Part shown: one piece after another, positions 26,589-34,590 of the stretch
Numbering within the stretch: position 1 is the stretch's first letter
Layout: the number at the start of each line of letters is the position of its first letter
Assembly: GCF_006542765.1 (NCBI RefSeq)
Contig: NZ_SKCD01000055.1
Coordinates: forward strand, 248,001-312,000
Length of the DNA: 64,000 nt
Direction: 5' to 3'
DNA from: Paenibacillus luteus
GTDB lineage: Bacteria > Bacillota > Bacilli > Paenibacillales > Paenibacillaceae
Notes under the pieces: model-generated
The model's database searches: none
What the model saw: the letters and a program-made list of their open reading frames with translations, nothing else
What the model was told of the DNA's origin: nothing
Program-made: the position numbers and the translations under genes

Positions 26589-27961
26589 AGTCCTTATATG
26601 TCCGCATTGTCTTCACGTTTGTTATGGTCGCGTTGGTTAGCGGCGTTGTTGGCTTGCTCTTGACCGGCCTCTATTATCAAGACAAGCAGCAGTCCGGCAA
26701 CGAGCAGAAAATGCTTGGCATCGCGCAAAATATTAAACAGCAGTATGAGCAAAATCCGGCAATGGATTTGAGCGGCTATTTAACGCATGTGGCGGCGTTA
26801 GGTTTTCAAATTTATTTGGTCGGTGCCGATCAGGCAGGACAAGCTTATGGCTCTCCGTTTAAGCACGGGAAGCTGACTGAGCAGCAGATTCAGTCGGTGC
26901 TGAATGGAAATGCTTATCTCGGAATGGAGGAGCAGAAGGAGCGGCTGGCGCTTTTCTCTTATTTCAAAAATAGCGTGCTGAATACAGCAGGGCTGCCGCT
27001 TCAGACAGATAAAGGTACGGCAGCGCTGTTTATCAGGCCTGATCTCCAGCAGCAGATCGGTGAGATTCGAATTATTGCGGCAATCTTAATTGGTTTTACC
27101 TTCATCATTAGCCTGCTGCTTATTGTCGTGCTGTCGCGGCTGATCGTCAAGCCGGTGAACCAACTGACGAGCGCGACTAAGCAAATGGTCGCCGGTGACT
27201 TTAATGCGGGGCTAGAGCTCTCCCGAAAGGATGAGATTGGCGAGCTGGCGCGTAATTTTTCCGTGATGACGCAAGCGATTAAGCAGCTTGACCAGATGCG
27301 GCAAGAATTTGTCGCCAATGTCTCCCATGAGTTTCAGACGCCGCTGACCTCCATGCAGGGCCTGGCGCGGGCTGCTCTGGATAAGGAGACGACAGCGGAG
27401 CAGAAAGAAAACTACTTGACCATTATTGAGAAGGAAAGCAAGCGGCTCTCCGGCCTAAGCAAGCAGCTTCTGACGCTGGCGGCGCTGGATAAGGAGCAGA
27501 AGCCGCTGCGTAAATCCTCCTATCGTCTTGATGAGCAAATCCGCGAAATATTAATTACGCTCGAATGGCAATGGACGGAGAAAGAGCTGCAATTGGAGCT
27601 GGATCTTCCGGATACGGTTATTCATGCGGATCAGCAGCTGCTTCATGAGGTGTGGTTGAATCTCCTGGCCAACAGCATTAAATTTTCGGATTCGGGCCAA
27701 ACCATCCGTATAACCATTACCGGCGGGCAAACGATTGTGCTTGAAATTCGTGATGAGGGCATAGGCATTCCGGAAGCGGACCTCCCGTTTATTTTTGACC
27801 GTTTCTATAAGTCGAGCAAAACGCGTGATCTTTCTTCGGCGGGAAGCGGGCTCGGCCTCTCCATCGTGCACAAGCTCGTTTCTTTGCATCAAGGCAGCAT
27901 TAAAGTAGAGAGCCGCCCGGAAGCGGGCACGTCGGTTATGGTGCAGCTGCCGAGATTGTAA
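26585..27961 (+). CDS. HAMP-containing sensor histidine kinase
   Basis: 458 residues. Two membrane segments (about 8-30 and 162-184) enclose a ~130-residue extracellular sensor domain. A HAMP domain (about 185-237), HisKA with His248 in VANVSHEFQTPLTSM, and HATPase_c with NLLANSIKFS, DEGIGI and GSGLGLSI follow. It is the partner of the upstream regulator. The stimulus is unknown; the following exporter suggests envelope stress or a toxic lipid or antibiotic. Confidence 0.9.
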   Translation: MKSLYVRIVFTFVMVALVSGVVGLLLTGLYYQDKQQSGNEQKMLGIAQNIKQQYEQNPAMDLSGYLTHVAALGFQIYLVGADQAGQAYGSPFKHGKLTEQQIQSVLNGNAYLGMEEQKERLALFSYFKNSVLNTAGLPLQTDKGTAALFIRPDLQQQIGEIRIIAAILIGFTFIISLLLIVVLSRLIVKPVNQLTSATKQMVAGDFNAGLELSRKDEIGELARNFSVMTQAIKQLDQMRQEFVANVSHEFQTPLTSMQGLARAALDKETTAEQKENYLTIIEKESKRLSGLSKQLLTLAALDKEQKPLRKSSYRLDEQIREILITLEWQWTEKELQLELDLPDTVIHADQQLLHEVWLNLLANSIKFSDSGQTIRITITGGQTIVLEIRDEGIGIPEADLPFIFDRFYKSSKTRDLSSAGSGLGLSIVHKLVSLHQGSIKVESRPEAGTSVMVQLPRL

Positions 27962-28031
27962 TGTTCCGTTCATCGTTCGTTCATGTTCCTGCTCAATAAT
28001 GCAGGGGAAGGATAGAACAGGAGGTTCAAAC

Positions 28032-30251
28032 ATGAACGTGAAACCATTGCAAAAGGTGATTCAATATGTAAGCAGTCCCAGAGGGGCGAAAATAACCCTG
28101 TTATGCTGGGTACTGCTCGCGATTGCGTTAACGATAGCAGCTCCCGGAGCAAAGGAGCGTGCAGTAAGCGCAGGGGAGGGCAGCGCCAGCGGGAATAACG
28201 CAGCGGCGCAGGCGCAGCGCTTGCTGGAGGAGCAGTTTCCCGCAGTGGAAGGGCTGCCGGCGCTGCTCGTCTTCCACCACGAGCAAGGAATGACAGAGGA
28301 ACAGCTGAGAGAAATTTCGGCGTTCAGCGCATGGTTGTCCTCGGATTCTAAGCCAGCGGAAATCGATAAAGCGATGCCGTTCCATCAGATGCCTATGCCA
28401 GCGCAGCAGCAGCTGTTGTCGGAGGATCACACAACATTGCTTCTAGCTGTAACGGTGAATGAGCATGCGGAGTCGGATCAGATCCTGACTGCGATGGATG
28501 AGATTAGGGAGAAATGGGAGCAATCCGGCGCAGCCGATGTGCGGCTTGAGCTGACTGGCCCGGCAGCCATATCCGCTGATACGCTTACGCTATTCCGAAA
28601 TGCGGATGTCGTGCTTATGCTGGCGACGGTCGTGTTGATTCTCGTGCTGCTCGTCGCCATTTATCGATCACCGCTGCTTGCCATTATTCCTTTAGCGGCG
28701 GCAGGACTCGTTTACTCCGTAGTTGACCGGCTAATCGGGCTTGCGGGCAAAGCGGGCTTGTTCCTCATTGATAAACAATCCCTATCGATTATGATGATTT
28801 TGCTGTTCGCGGTCATTACCGATTATTGCTTGTTCGTATTCTCACGCTACCGTGAAGAGCTGCTGAGAATGGACAACAAACATCAGGCTATGGCATCGGC
28901 GATGAAGCATGTTGCTGAGCCAATTCTGTTCAGCGGCGGAACGGTGCTGCTTGCCATGCTGGCGTTGTTTGCGGCAACGTTCCAGCCGTACCGTGGCTTC
29001 GCGCCGGTATTCTCGGCAGCGGTGGCCGTTATATTGCTGGCGGGTCTTACGCTTGTGCCAGCGGTGTTCGCGCTATTGGGACGCAAGGCATTTTGGCCGT
29101 TTGTGCCTAAGCTTCAGCGGCAGCCGCAGCTCTCGCAAACGAGTGGTGGGCGTCAGCGATTATGGACAAAAATTGGCGCATTTGTTACAGAGAAGCCGAG
29201 GCGTGTGGCTGGTATTCTTCTCACTCTATTGGTGCTGGCAGCAGTTAATAGTTTGGGCATCAGCTTCTCTTTTAACCTCATGAATTCTTTTCCCGAAAAG
29301 CTGGCCTCCCGCCAAGGATTCGAGCTGCTGGAGAAGCACTATCCGCCCGGCGAGCTCGCTCCTGTAACGATGATACTGAGCAGTGCAAATGACATTGATG
29401 CAGATCCTGCGTTTACGGATAAGCTTAGCGCTTTAACGGAGCAAATGATGAAGGAAGGCGAGGTTGCTTCGGTTAGCCCGGAATTGACGGAGGGGAAGGA
29501 ATGGTCGATTGAGGCATTGTCTAAAGATAAGCATTCCGTGAAGCTGCAACTGGTTTTGAAAATGAATCCGTACGATTCGGAAGCCTTAGATACGGTTGAA
29601 GGATGGAAGAAGGAGAGTGCTGCTTGGCTGAAGGACAGCGGCTTTGATCCTGCGCTCCATTCCTTGCAGTTTGCAGGACAAACGGCTGCCCAAGTGGATG
29701 TACGAGAGATGAACAAACAGGATACGCTCGTTGTATTCGCGTTAATAGCCTTGCTGATTGCGATCATGCTTGCTTGGCAAACCGGCAGCATCAAGCTGGC
29801 GATGTTCATGATGGCTACGATCCTCCTATCCTATGCGGCTGCGCTGGGATTAAGCTGGGGGGTGTTCCACAGCTTGCTGGGCTACGAAACGATCAGCTAT
29901 CGGCTTCCTATGTATGGTTTTGTCTTTATGGTAGCCTTGGGCGTGGACTACAATATTATGCTCGTCTCTCGGGTGCAGGAGGAAGCGGCAAGTCATCCTT
30001 GGCGAGAGGCAATACGCCGTGCGGTGGCATCAACGGGCGGCGTTATCTCATCGGCAGGCATTATTCTGGCAGCCACCTTTGCCGTACTGATGACCCAGCC
30101 GCTTCAGGAGCTGTTTCTATTTGGCTTTATGATGGCTGTAGGCATCCTGATGGACACTTTCCTCGTTCGCGGCATGCTGCTTCCTGCTTTGATGAGTTTG
30201 TTTATGAACGGGAACAAATCCTTTGAATTAACTTCAACAAGAAATATTTAA
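28032..30251 (+). CDS. MMPL-family RND transporter
   Basis: 739 residues from ATG 28032 (AGGAGG 7 bp upstream). Two homologous halves each have one transmembrane helix, a large extracytoplasmic loop and a bundle of ~5 helices. The MMPL/RND signature helix has FAVITDYCLFVFSRYREE in half 1 and VALGVDYNIMLVSRVQEE in half 2; both keep the Asp-Tyr used for proton coupling. It resembles Bacillus YdfJ/YdgH and mycobacterial MmpL proteins, which export lipids or drugs. It lies 70 bp after the kinase in the same orientation, so it is the likely regulon member. Confidence 0.85.
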   Translation: MNVKPLQKVIQYVSSPRGAKITLLCWVLLAIALTIAAPGAKERAVSAGEGSASGNNAAAQAQRLLEEQFPAVEGLPALLVFHHEQGMTEEQLREISAFSAWLSSDSKPAEIDKAMPFHQMPMPAQQQLLSEDHTTLLLAVTVNEHAESDQILTAMDEIREKWEQSGAADVRLELTGPAAISADTLTLFRNADVVLMLATVVLILVLLVAIYRSPLLAIIPLAAAGLVYSVVDRLIGLAGKAGLFLIDKQSLSIMMILLFAVITDYCLFVFSRYREELLRMDNKHQAMASAMKHVAEPILFSGGTVLLAMLALFAATFQPYRGFAPVFSAAVAVILLAGLTLVPAVFALLGRKAFWPFVPKLQRQPQLSQTSGGRQRLWTKIGAFVTEKPRRVAGILLTLLVLAAVNSLGISFSFNLMNSFPEKLASRQGFELLEKHYPPGELAPVTMILSSANDIDADPAFTDKLSALTEQMMKEGEVASVSPELTEGKEWSIEALSKDKHSVKLQLVLKMNPYDSEALDTVEGWKKESAAWLKDSGFDPALHSLQFAGQTAAQVDVREMNKQDTLVVFALIALLIAIMLAWQTGSIKLAMFMMATILLSYAAALGLSWGVFHSLLGYETISYRLPMYGFVFMVALGVDYNIMLVSRVQEEAASHPWREAIRRAVASTGGVISSAGIILAATFAVLMTQPLQELFLFGFMMAVGILMDTFLVRGMLLPALMSLFMNGNKSFELTSTRNI

Positions 30252-30326
30252 GTTTAAAAGGCGAACACTTCATTTCTCCAGAACAATCTTCTCGCTTCGC
30301 TTTCACTTCAAATATGTAATTCAGCT

Positions 30327-30356
30327 TAAATAGGCTGTCTGTAAATAGGCTGTCTG
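30327..30356 (+). repeat. 15-bp tandem repeat x2
   Basis: TAAATAGGCTGTCTG occurs twice without a gap, 75 bp after the MMPL stop. Function is unknown. Confidence 0.8.
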
Positions 30357-30384
30357 TGTAGCAACAAATACACACAATCGAAAG

Positions 30385-30423
30385 CTCCCTCCTCTTGCTT
30401 CAAACAAGATGAGGGAGTTTTTG
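30385..30423 (+). terminator. Terminator of the two-component/MMPL operon
   Basis: CTCCCTC-CTCTTG / CAAGA-TGAGGGAG hairpin followed by TTTTTG, 134 bp after the MMPL stop. Confidence 0.8.
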
Positions 30424-30732
30424 ATGACGCGCAGGCAATGCTGGAGCGGAATAAGGCCTACTTGCCGCAGTTTTTTGTAGAAGTTGGTGCAGCTGAACAA
30501 AGAATGGCGTCCTGGAGCTGAATAGGCTGCTGGGGCGTCTTTTGCATGATTAGGGCAGCCAAGATGTTTAGAATGGCTCTTTTTTTGCACCCAAAGGCCA
30601 AGTCGCATTCCGAAAGCAGAACTGGTAATGTAGATAGAGAGGGCGCAAGCTGATGGAATCTTACGCGGAGCAACCTCTGCTCGTTATGCTGCTTTTCAAC
30701 TTTAGCCTTTGTAAAGGCATGGAGGTCTTTGG
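30424..30732. other. Intergenic stretch without a supported gene
   Basis: Short open frames exist on both strands. A 27-codon plus-strand frame at about 30436-30520 reads like protein, but it has no ribosome site and ends in TGA. I see no RNA gene or riboswitch. It may be decayed coding sequence. Confidence 0.3.
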
Positions 30733-31719
30733 ATGTCAATGTTTAAAGCGCTGGTGCTTAATCAAATAGATAATAAAATCATTGCAGAAACCAGGCTACT
30801 AGAGAGGAGTGATTTGCCTGCGGGCGATCTGCTCATTCGGGTAGCGTATTCGAGCGTGAATTATAAAGATGCGTTGGCATTCAAGGTGAACGGCGGCGTT
30901 GTAAAGAGCTATCCATTCGTGCCCGGCATTGATTTGGCCGGAACGGTTATCTCGAGTGAGAACGAGCGGTTCCGGGCTGGCGATGAGGTCATAATAACCG
31001 GTTATGGGCTTGGCGTCAGCCATTTTGGCGGCTATAGCGAATATGCGCGAGTACCAGCGGAGTGGGCGGTTAGGCTGCCGAGTGGTCTTTCCTTGAAGGA
31101 AGCGATGATTATGGGGACGGCGGGCTTCACGGCGGCGCTGTCGGTTTATGAGCTTCAGCAAAATGGGGTTCGCCCCGAGGATGGCGAGATACTGGTAACG
31201 GGAGCGACCGGTGGCGTCGGGAGTGTTGCGGCTGCGATTGCAGCCAAGCTTGGCTATGAAGTGGTTGCCAGTACAGGGAAGCTCGATAAGCATGATTACT
31301 TGAAAGCGCTTGGTGTGAAACGGATAATTTCTCGAGAAGAGCTTGCGACCGGATCAAAGCGAGCGCTGGACAAGCAGCTTTGGGCTGGAGCCATCGACTG
31401 TGTCGGCGGTGAAGCCTTGTCTATGCTTCTGCCGCAGATGAAGTACGGTGGGGTTGTTGCTGCGAGCGGCTTAACTGGGGGTTCGGAGCTCTCCATGACA
31501 GTTTTCCCTTTTATTATTAGAGGAGTTCGTCTTATTGGCATTGATTCGGTTATGGCAAGCATGGAAAATCGTATTCGGGTATGGGAGAGATTGGCGGGTG
31601 CGTATAAGCCAGTGAATCTTGATGAGTTGTGCGAGGAAATTTCGCTGAATCAGGTAAGTGAACGGGTGGCAATGTTATTAAAAGGGCAATCGAGCGGTCG
31701 AGCAATTGTGAAGCTGTAG
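30733..31719 (+). CDS. YhdH/AcuI-type NADPH-dependent oxidoreductase (MDR family)
   Basis: 328 residues, zinc-free medium-chain reductase. SSVNYKDALAFKVNGGVV and PFVPGIDLAGTV are the YhdH/YhfP signature. The nucleotide-binding motif is VTGATGGVGSVAAAIAAKLGYEVVASTGK. The C-terminal FIIRGVRLIGIDSV is also family-typical. Relatives reduce acryloyl-CoA (AcuI) or quinones. GGAGG lies 8 bp before ATG. It is monocistronic, with a terminator after it. Confidence 0.88.
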   Translation: MSMFKALVLNQIDNKIIAETRLLERSDLPAGDLLIRVAYSSVNYKDALAFKVNGGVVKSYPFVPGIDLAGTVISSENERFRAGDEVIITGYGLGVSHFGGYSEYARVPAEWAVRLPSGLSLKEAMIMGTAGFTAALSVYELQQNGVRPEDGEILVTGATGGVGSVAAAIAAKLGYEVVASTGKLDKHDYLKALGVKRIISREELATGSKRALDKQLWAGAIDCVGGEALSMLLPQMKYGGVVAASGLTGGSELSMTVFPFIIRGVRLIGIDSVMASMENRIRVWERLAGAYKPVNLDELCEEISLNQVSERVAMLLKGQSSGRAIVKL

Positions 31720-31751
31720 GGAAGGGGAGGCAGATCATAGATTTTCAGCAA

Positions 31752-31797
31752 CGAATAAGGTTGATCCCTTTTCTATAGAGGGTTCAGCCTTATTCAT
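31752..31797 (+). terminator. Terminator after the oxidoreductase gene
   Basis: GAATAAGG-TGA-CCCT / AGGG-TCA-CCTTATTC stem with short mismatches. It is roughly symmetric and may also serve the convergent gene. Confidence 0.7.
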
Positions 31798-31836
31798 CCT
31801 TGTGGGAGCTGGAGATGGAGGTCAGGCAGAGCGTGC

Positions 31837-32265
31837 TTATGATCCTCTGTTCAGTCGCTGACGTGCGCGGAACTGCTTGAACTGAAAATATAACGTACAG
31901 CCGATGCAATATCCGAGAATGGCAGCCAGGGCAGCAGCGCCCATCATGCCTGCAAAAACATAACCAGCTACAGACCAGCTAAGTGCGAAGCTTAGCAAAG
32001 CAAAGGTGAGGAAGCCTACACCGAGTGAGTTGTTAAAGCGCTGCAGCTCGGCTGCTTCCGTTTGGGCTGAAGCTACGTAACGGGTGAGGAACGGGCGGGC
32101 AACGCGAATAAACAAATTGGCTTTCGGGCCGAAGATGAGTCCTGTCACCTGAATAATCCATAGCGCAGCGATGAGCCACGGCAATTGAAGTCCTATGGCG
32201 ATAAGGAGTACAACGACAATACCAGTCTGATTACTGCGAACGTACGGGATTGGGATCTCCTTCAT
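31837..32265 (-). CDS. DUF4395 membrane protein
   Basis: About 142 residues with four hydrophobic segments. The opening IPIPYVRSNQTGIVVV, the central FGPKANLFIRVARPFLTRY and the closing LGYCIGCTLYFQF match the DUF4395 family, whose function is unknown. The start is uncertain: ATG 32265 or the TTG 6 bp upstream, both behind AAGGAAAG. Confidence 0.75.
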   Translation of the reverse strand: MKEIPIPYVRSNQTGIVVVLLIAIGLQLPWLIAALWIIQVTGLIFGPKANLFIRVARPFLTRYVASAQTEAAELQRFNNSLGVGFLTFALLSFALSWSVAGYVFAGMMGAAALAAILGYCIGCTLYFQFKQFRARQRLNRGS

Positions 32266-32338
32266 GCGCAAAACCAACTTTCCTTATTGGATTTATTTAG
32301 TTTAATAGTAATGAATTCCGAATGATTTGGCAAGAGTT

Positions 32339-32352
32339 TGTAAGCGATCTTA
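32339..32352. promoter_or_regulatory. Possible cre site
   Basis: TGTAAGCGATCTTA matches the cre consensus TGWAANCGNTNWCA at 13 of 14 positions. It lies ~75 bp upstream of the DUF4395 gene and ~475 bp before the cyclase operon. Function is inferred. Confidence 0.35.
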
Positions 32353-32493
32353 AAAAATATAAATAGCTCTAAAGTGAGGAGTGAAAATATATTAAATGAT
32401 AACTTTCGACAACCCCCTATTTAATTTGCTTTTCATATATAATAGATTCGTACATCTAAAGAACTAATTTCCTAATAAGAGGTAGATTAATAG

Positions 32494-32742
32494 GTGAATC
32501 TAACTGCCCACGAGCTTGGACGATTACTGAAGCAGCATGTCCGTTTTCTGCTATAGTACGGCCAAGTTACGCTTATTAGCAAGGAGCTTGCAGAGCAGAC
32601 TTTTACCCTCACATTTGAAACAGCATTTGCGAAAAACTCCTTCCTTAGGCAATGCTTTTAAGAAAATCCAATGACATCTAAGTGGCTAACCGTTTCTAAC
32701 GGACGGAAGCCAGTGCTAGAAGATATGAGCAAGGAGCATTAA
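32494..32742 (+). pseudogene. Possible decayed small gene with two in-frame stops
   Basis: One frame from GTG 32494 to TAA 32740-32742 reads as plausible protein (NLTAHELGRLLKQHVRFLL, then QVTLISKELAEQTFTLTFET, then KWLTVSNGRKPVLEDMSKEH). It is broken only by TAG (32554) and TAA (32659). I do not recognise the family. The rest of the 32278-32826 gap shows no other gene apart from a 14-codon frame at 32747. Confidence 0.35.
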
Positions 32743-32826
32743 AGCTATGAAGAAATACTTTGCGTTCCCTGCTGGAAGCGGCTACATCTAATCAGTTAAA
32801 TGGAACAAAAAAGAAAGGAGGCTGCT

Positions 32827-34590
32827 ATGAAGCTTAAGCTTATCCATATCATTGCCGTAATGACGGCGCTGTCCGTGTTCCTGATGTATAGGGGATCGTT
32901 GGATACGATGGACTATTTCTTCCAAGACCGGTTTATGCAAAAGGAAGGCGATATTGACACTCGAATTGCCATTATCGCCATTGATGACGAGAGTGTAACT
33001 GAATATGGGAGTTGGCCTTGGAACCGTAATGTTCATGCGCAGCTTATTGATACGCTTGCCCAAGGGGAGCCGGCGGTCATTGCCTTTGACGTCACGTTCC
33101 CTGCGCCTTCGGCGGATGATACTTCCTCAGATGAAGCATTAATTGCTGCTGTAGCGCAAGCGGGCAATGTTATCATGCCGGTATATGGCACATTTGCTTC
33201 CTCTGCCAAACAAGGTACGATTGAAGCGCTTGAGATGTCGGAACCATTCCCGGAGCTTAAAGCAGCAGTCGCTGCGGTCGGTCATATTAATACCATCCCT
33301 GACCGCGACCGGGTTGTCCGGAACTCCCTTTACAGCTTTCAGTATCAAGGGGAGGCAGTCGAGAGTTTTTCTTGGGTCATTTATCAAATGTTTATGGAGC
33401 GCGCGGGCGAAACAGTTGATTCGGAAATGCTGCCGCTGGACGCATTTGGGCGGTTTCATATCCCTTATAGCGGCAAACCTGAACAGTTTGAAGCCATTTC
33501 TTATTCTGCCGTGCTGAACGGCGATGTGCCGGCGGATTATTTTAAAGACCGCATTGTTCTCATTGGACCTTATGCGACAGGGTTTAAAGATGACTATTTG
33601 ACTCCGTTGCAAGTGAAGAATCCCATGTACGGGGTCGAGATTCATGCGAACATTATTCAGGCGCTAATGGATCGGCATTTGAAGCGCGAGCTTGATTGGA
33701 AATGGAATGCGCTTATTTTGCTTATCGCAGCGGCGCTGGCCTATTATTTGTTCCGAAAGTGGAACATGCTGATTTCTTTCTTGTCCGTTGCGGTACTTAT
33801 TGTGGTTTTTGTAGTGGGAAGCAGCTACTTGTATGGCAAGGGAATCATTGTCTCAATCGGATATGCCGTGCCACTGCTCATTATTAGCTGTATTGTGGTT
33901 GTTGGCTTTCATTATGTGGAGGAACTGCTGGAGCGACGGAGGGTTACCGATATATTTGGGAGGTACGTAGCGCCCGAGGTCGTTAACCAGATTTTGAAAA
34001 ATGGCGACGAAGGACTGAAGCTCGGCGGAACGCGCCGGGAGCTAACTGTTTTGTTTGTCGATATCCGCGGCTTTACGCCTCTCTCGGAGAAGGCGGAGCC
34101 AGAGGAAATCGTTGAAATATTAAATGAGTACCTCGATCTGGCGGCCAATTGCATCTTTAAGTTTGATGGAACGCTAGATAAGTTCATTGGCGATGCGGCC
34201 ATGGCTATTTTTAACGCGCCGCTGCTGCTTGAGGATCATCCAATGCGAGCCGTCCAGGCCGCTTGGGCGATGAAGGAAGGCTCGGCTGCGCTGGAGCGCA
34301 AGCTCATTGAACGTTTTGGCTTTGGCGTGAAGTTTGGTCTCGGCATTCATACGGGTCCTGCCGTCTTCGGCAACATTGGGTCAAAAAGCAGGATGGATTA
34401 TACAGCCATTGGCGATACGGTCAATACGACGGCGCGGCTGGAGAGCAACGCAAAGCCAGGCCAAATTATTTTGAGCGATGCGGTGTATCAAGCGGTTAAG
34501 GATCGAATTAAGGCGAGTTCGCTTGGGGAGATCAAGGTTAAAGGGAAAGAGCAAGGCATTACGATCTATGAATTGGAGGGATTGCGATGA
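32827..34590 (+). CDS. CHASE2-domain class III adenylate cyclase
   Basis: 587 residues from ATG 32827 (AAAGGAGG 7 bp upstream). One N-terminal membrane helix precedes an extracellular CHASE2 sensor (about 25-275; IAIIAIDDESVTEYGSWPW and IAFDVTFP are family-typical). Three membrane helices (about 290-370) follow, then a cytoplasmic cyclase domain. All catalytic residues are present: metal Asp412 (LFVDIRGFT) and Asp456 (FIGDAAM), adenine-selecting Lys452 and Asp530, and transition-state Asn533 and Arg537 (VNTTARLE). It should therefore make cAMP rather than cGMP. The stop overlaps the next gene by 4 bp. Confidence 0.88.
   Translation: MKLKLIHIIAVMTALSVFLMYRGSLDTMDYFFQDRFMQKEGDIDTRIAIIAIDDESVTEYGSWPWNRNVHAQLIDTLAQGEPAVIAFDVTFPAPSADDTSSDEALIAAVAQAGNVIMPVYGTFASSAKQGTIEALEMSEPFPELKAAVAAVGHINTIPDRDRVVRNSLYSFQYQGEAVESFSWVIYQMFMERAGETVDSEMLPLDAFGRFHIPYSGKPEQFEAISYSAVLNGDVPADYFKDRIVLIGPYATGFKDDYLTPLQVKNPMYGVEIHANIIQALMDRHLKRELDWKWNALILLIAAALAYYLFRKWNMLISFLSVAVLIVVFVVGSSYLYGKGIIVSIGYAVPLLIISCIVVVGFHYVEELLERRRVTDIFGRYVAPEVVNQILKNGDEGLKLGGTRRELTVLFVDIRGFTPLSEKAEPEEIVEILNEYLDLAANCIFKFDGTLDKFIGDAAMAIFNAPLLLEDHPMRAVQAAWAMKEGSAALERKLIERFGFGVKFGLGIHTGPAVFGNIGSKSRMDYTAIGDTVNTTARLESNAKPGQIILSDAVYQAVKDRIKASSLGEIKVKGKEQGITIYELEGLR

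Noticed and set aside
30458..30739. 93-codon minus-strand frame before the oxidoreductase gene
   Set aside because: No ribosome site, odd composition, and its start overlaps the oxidoreductase start region.
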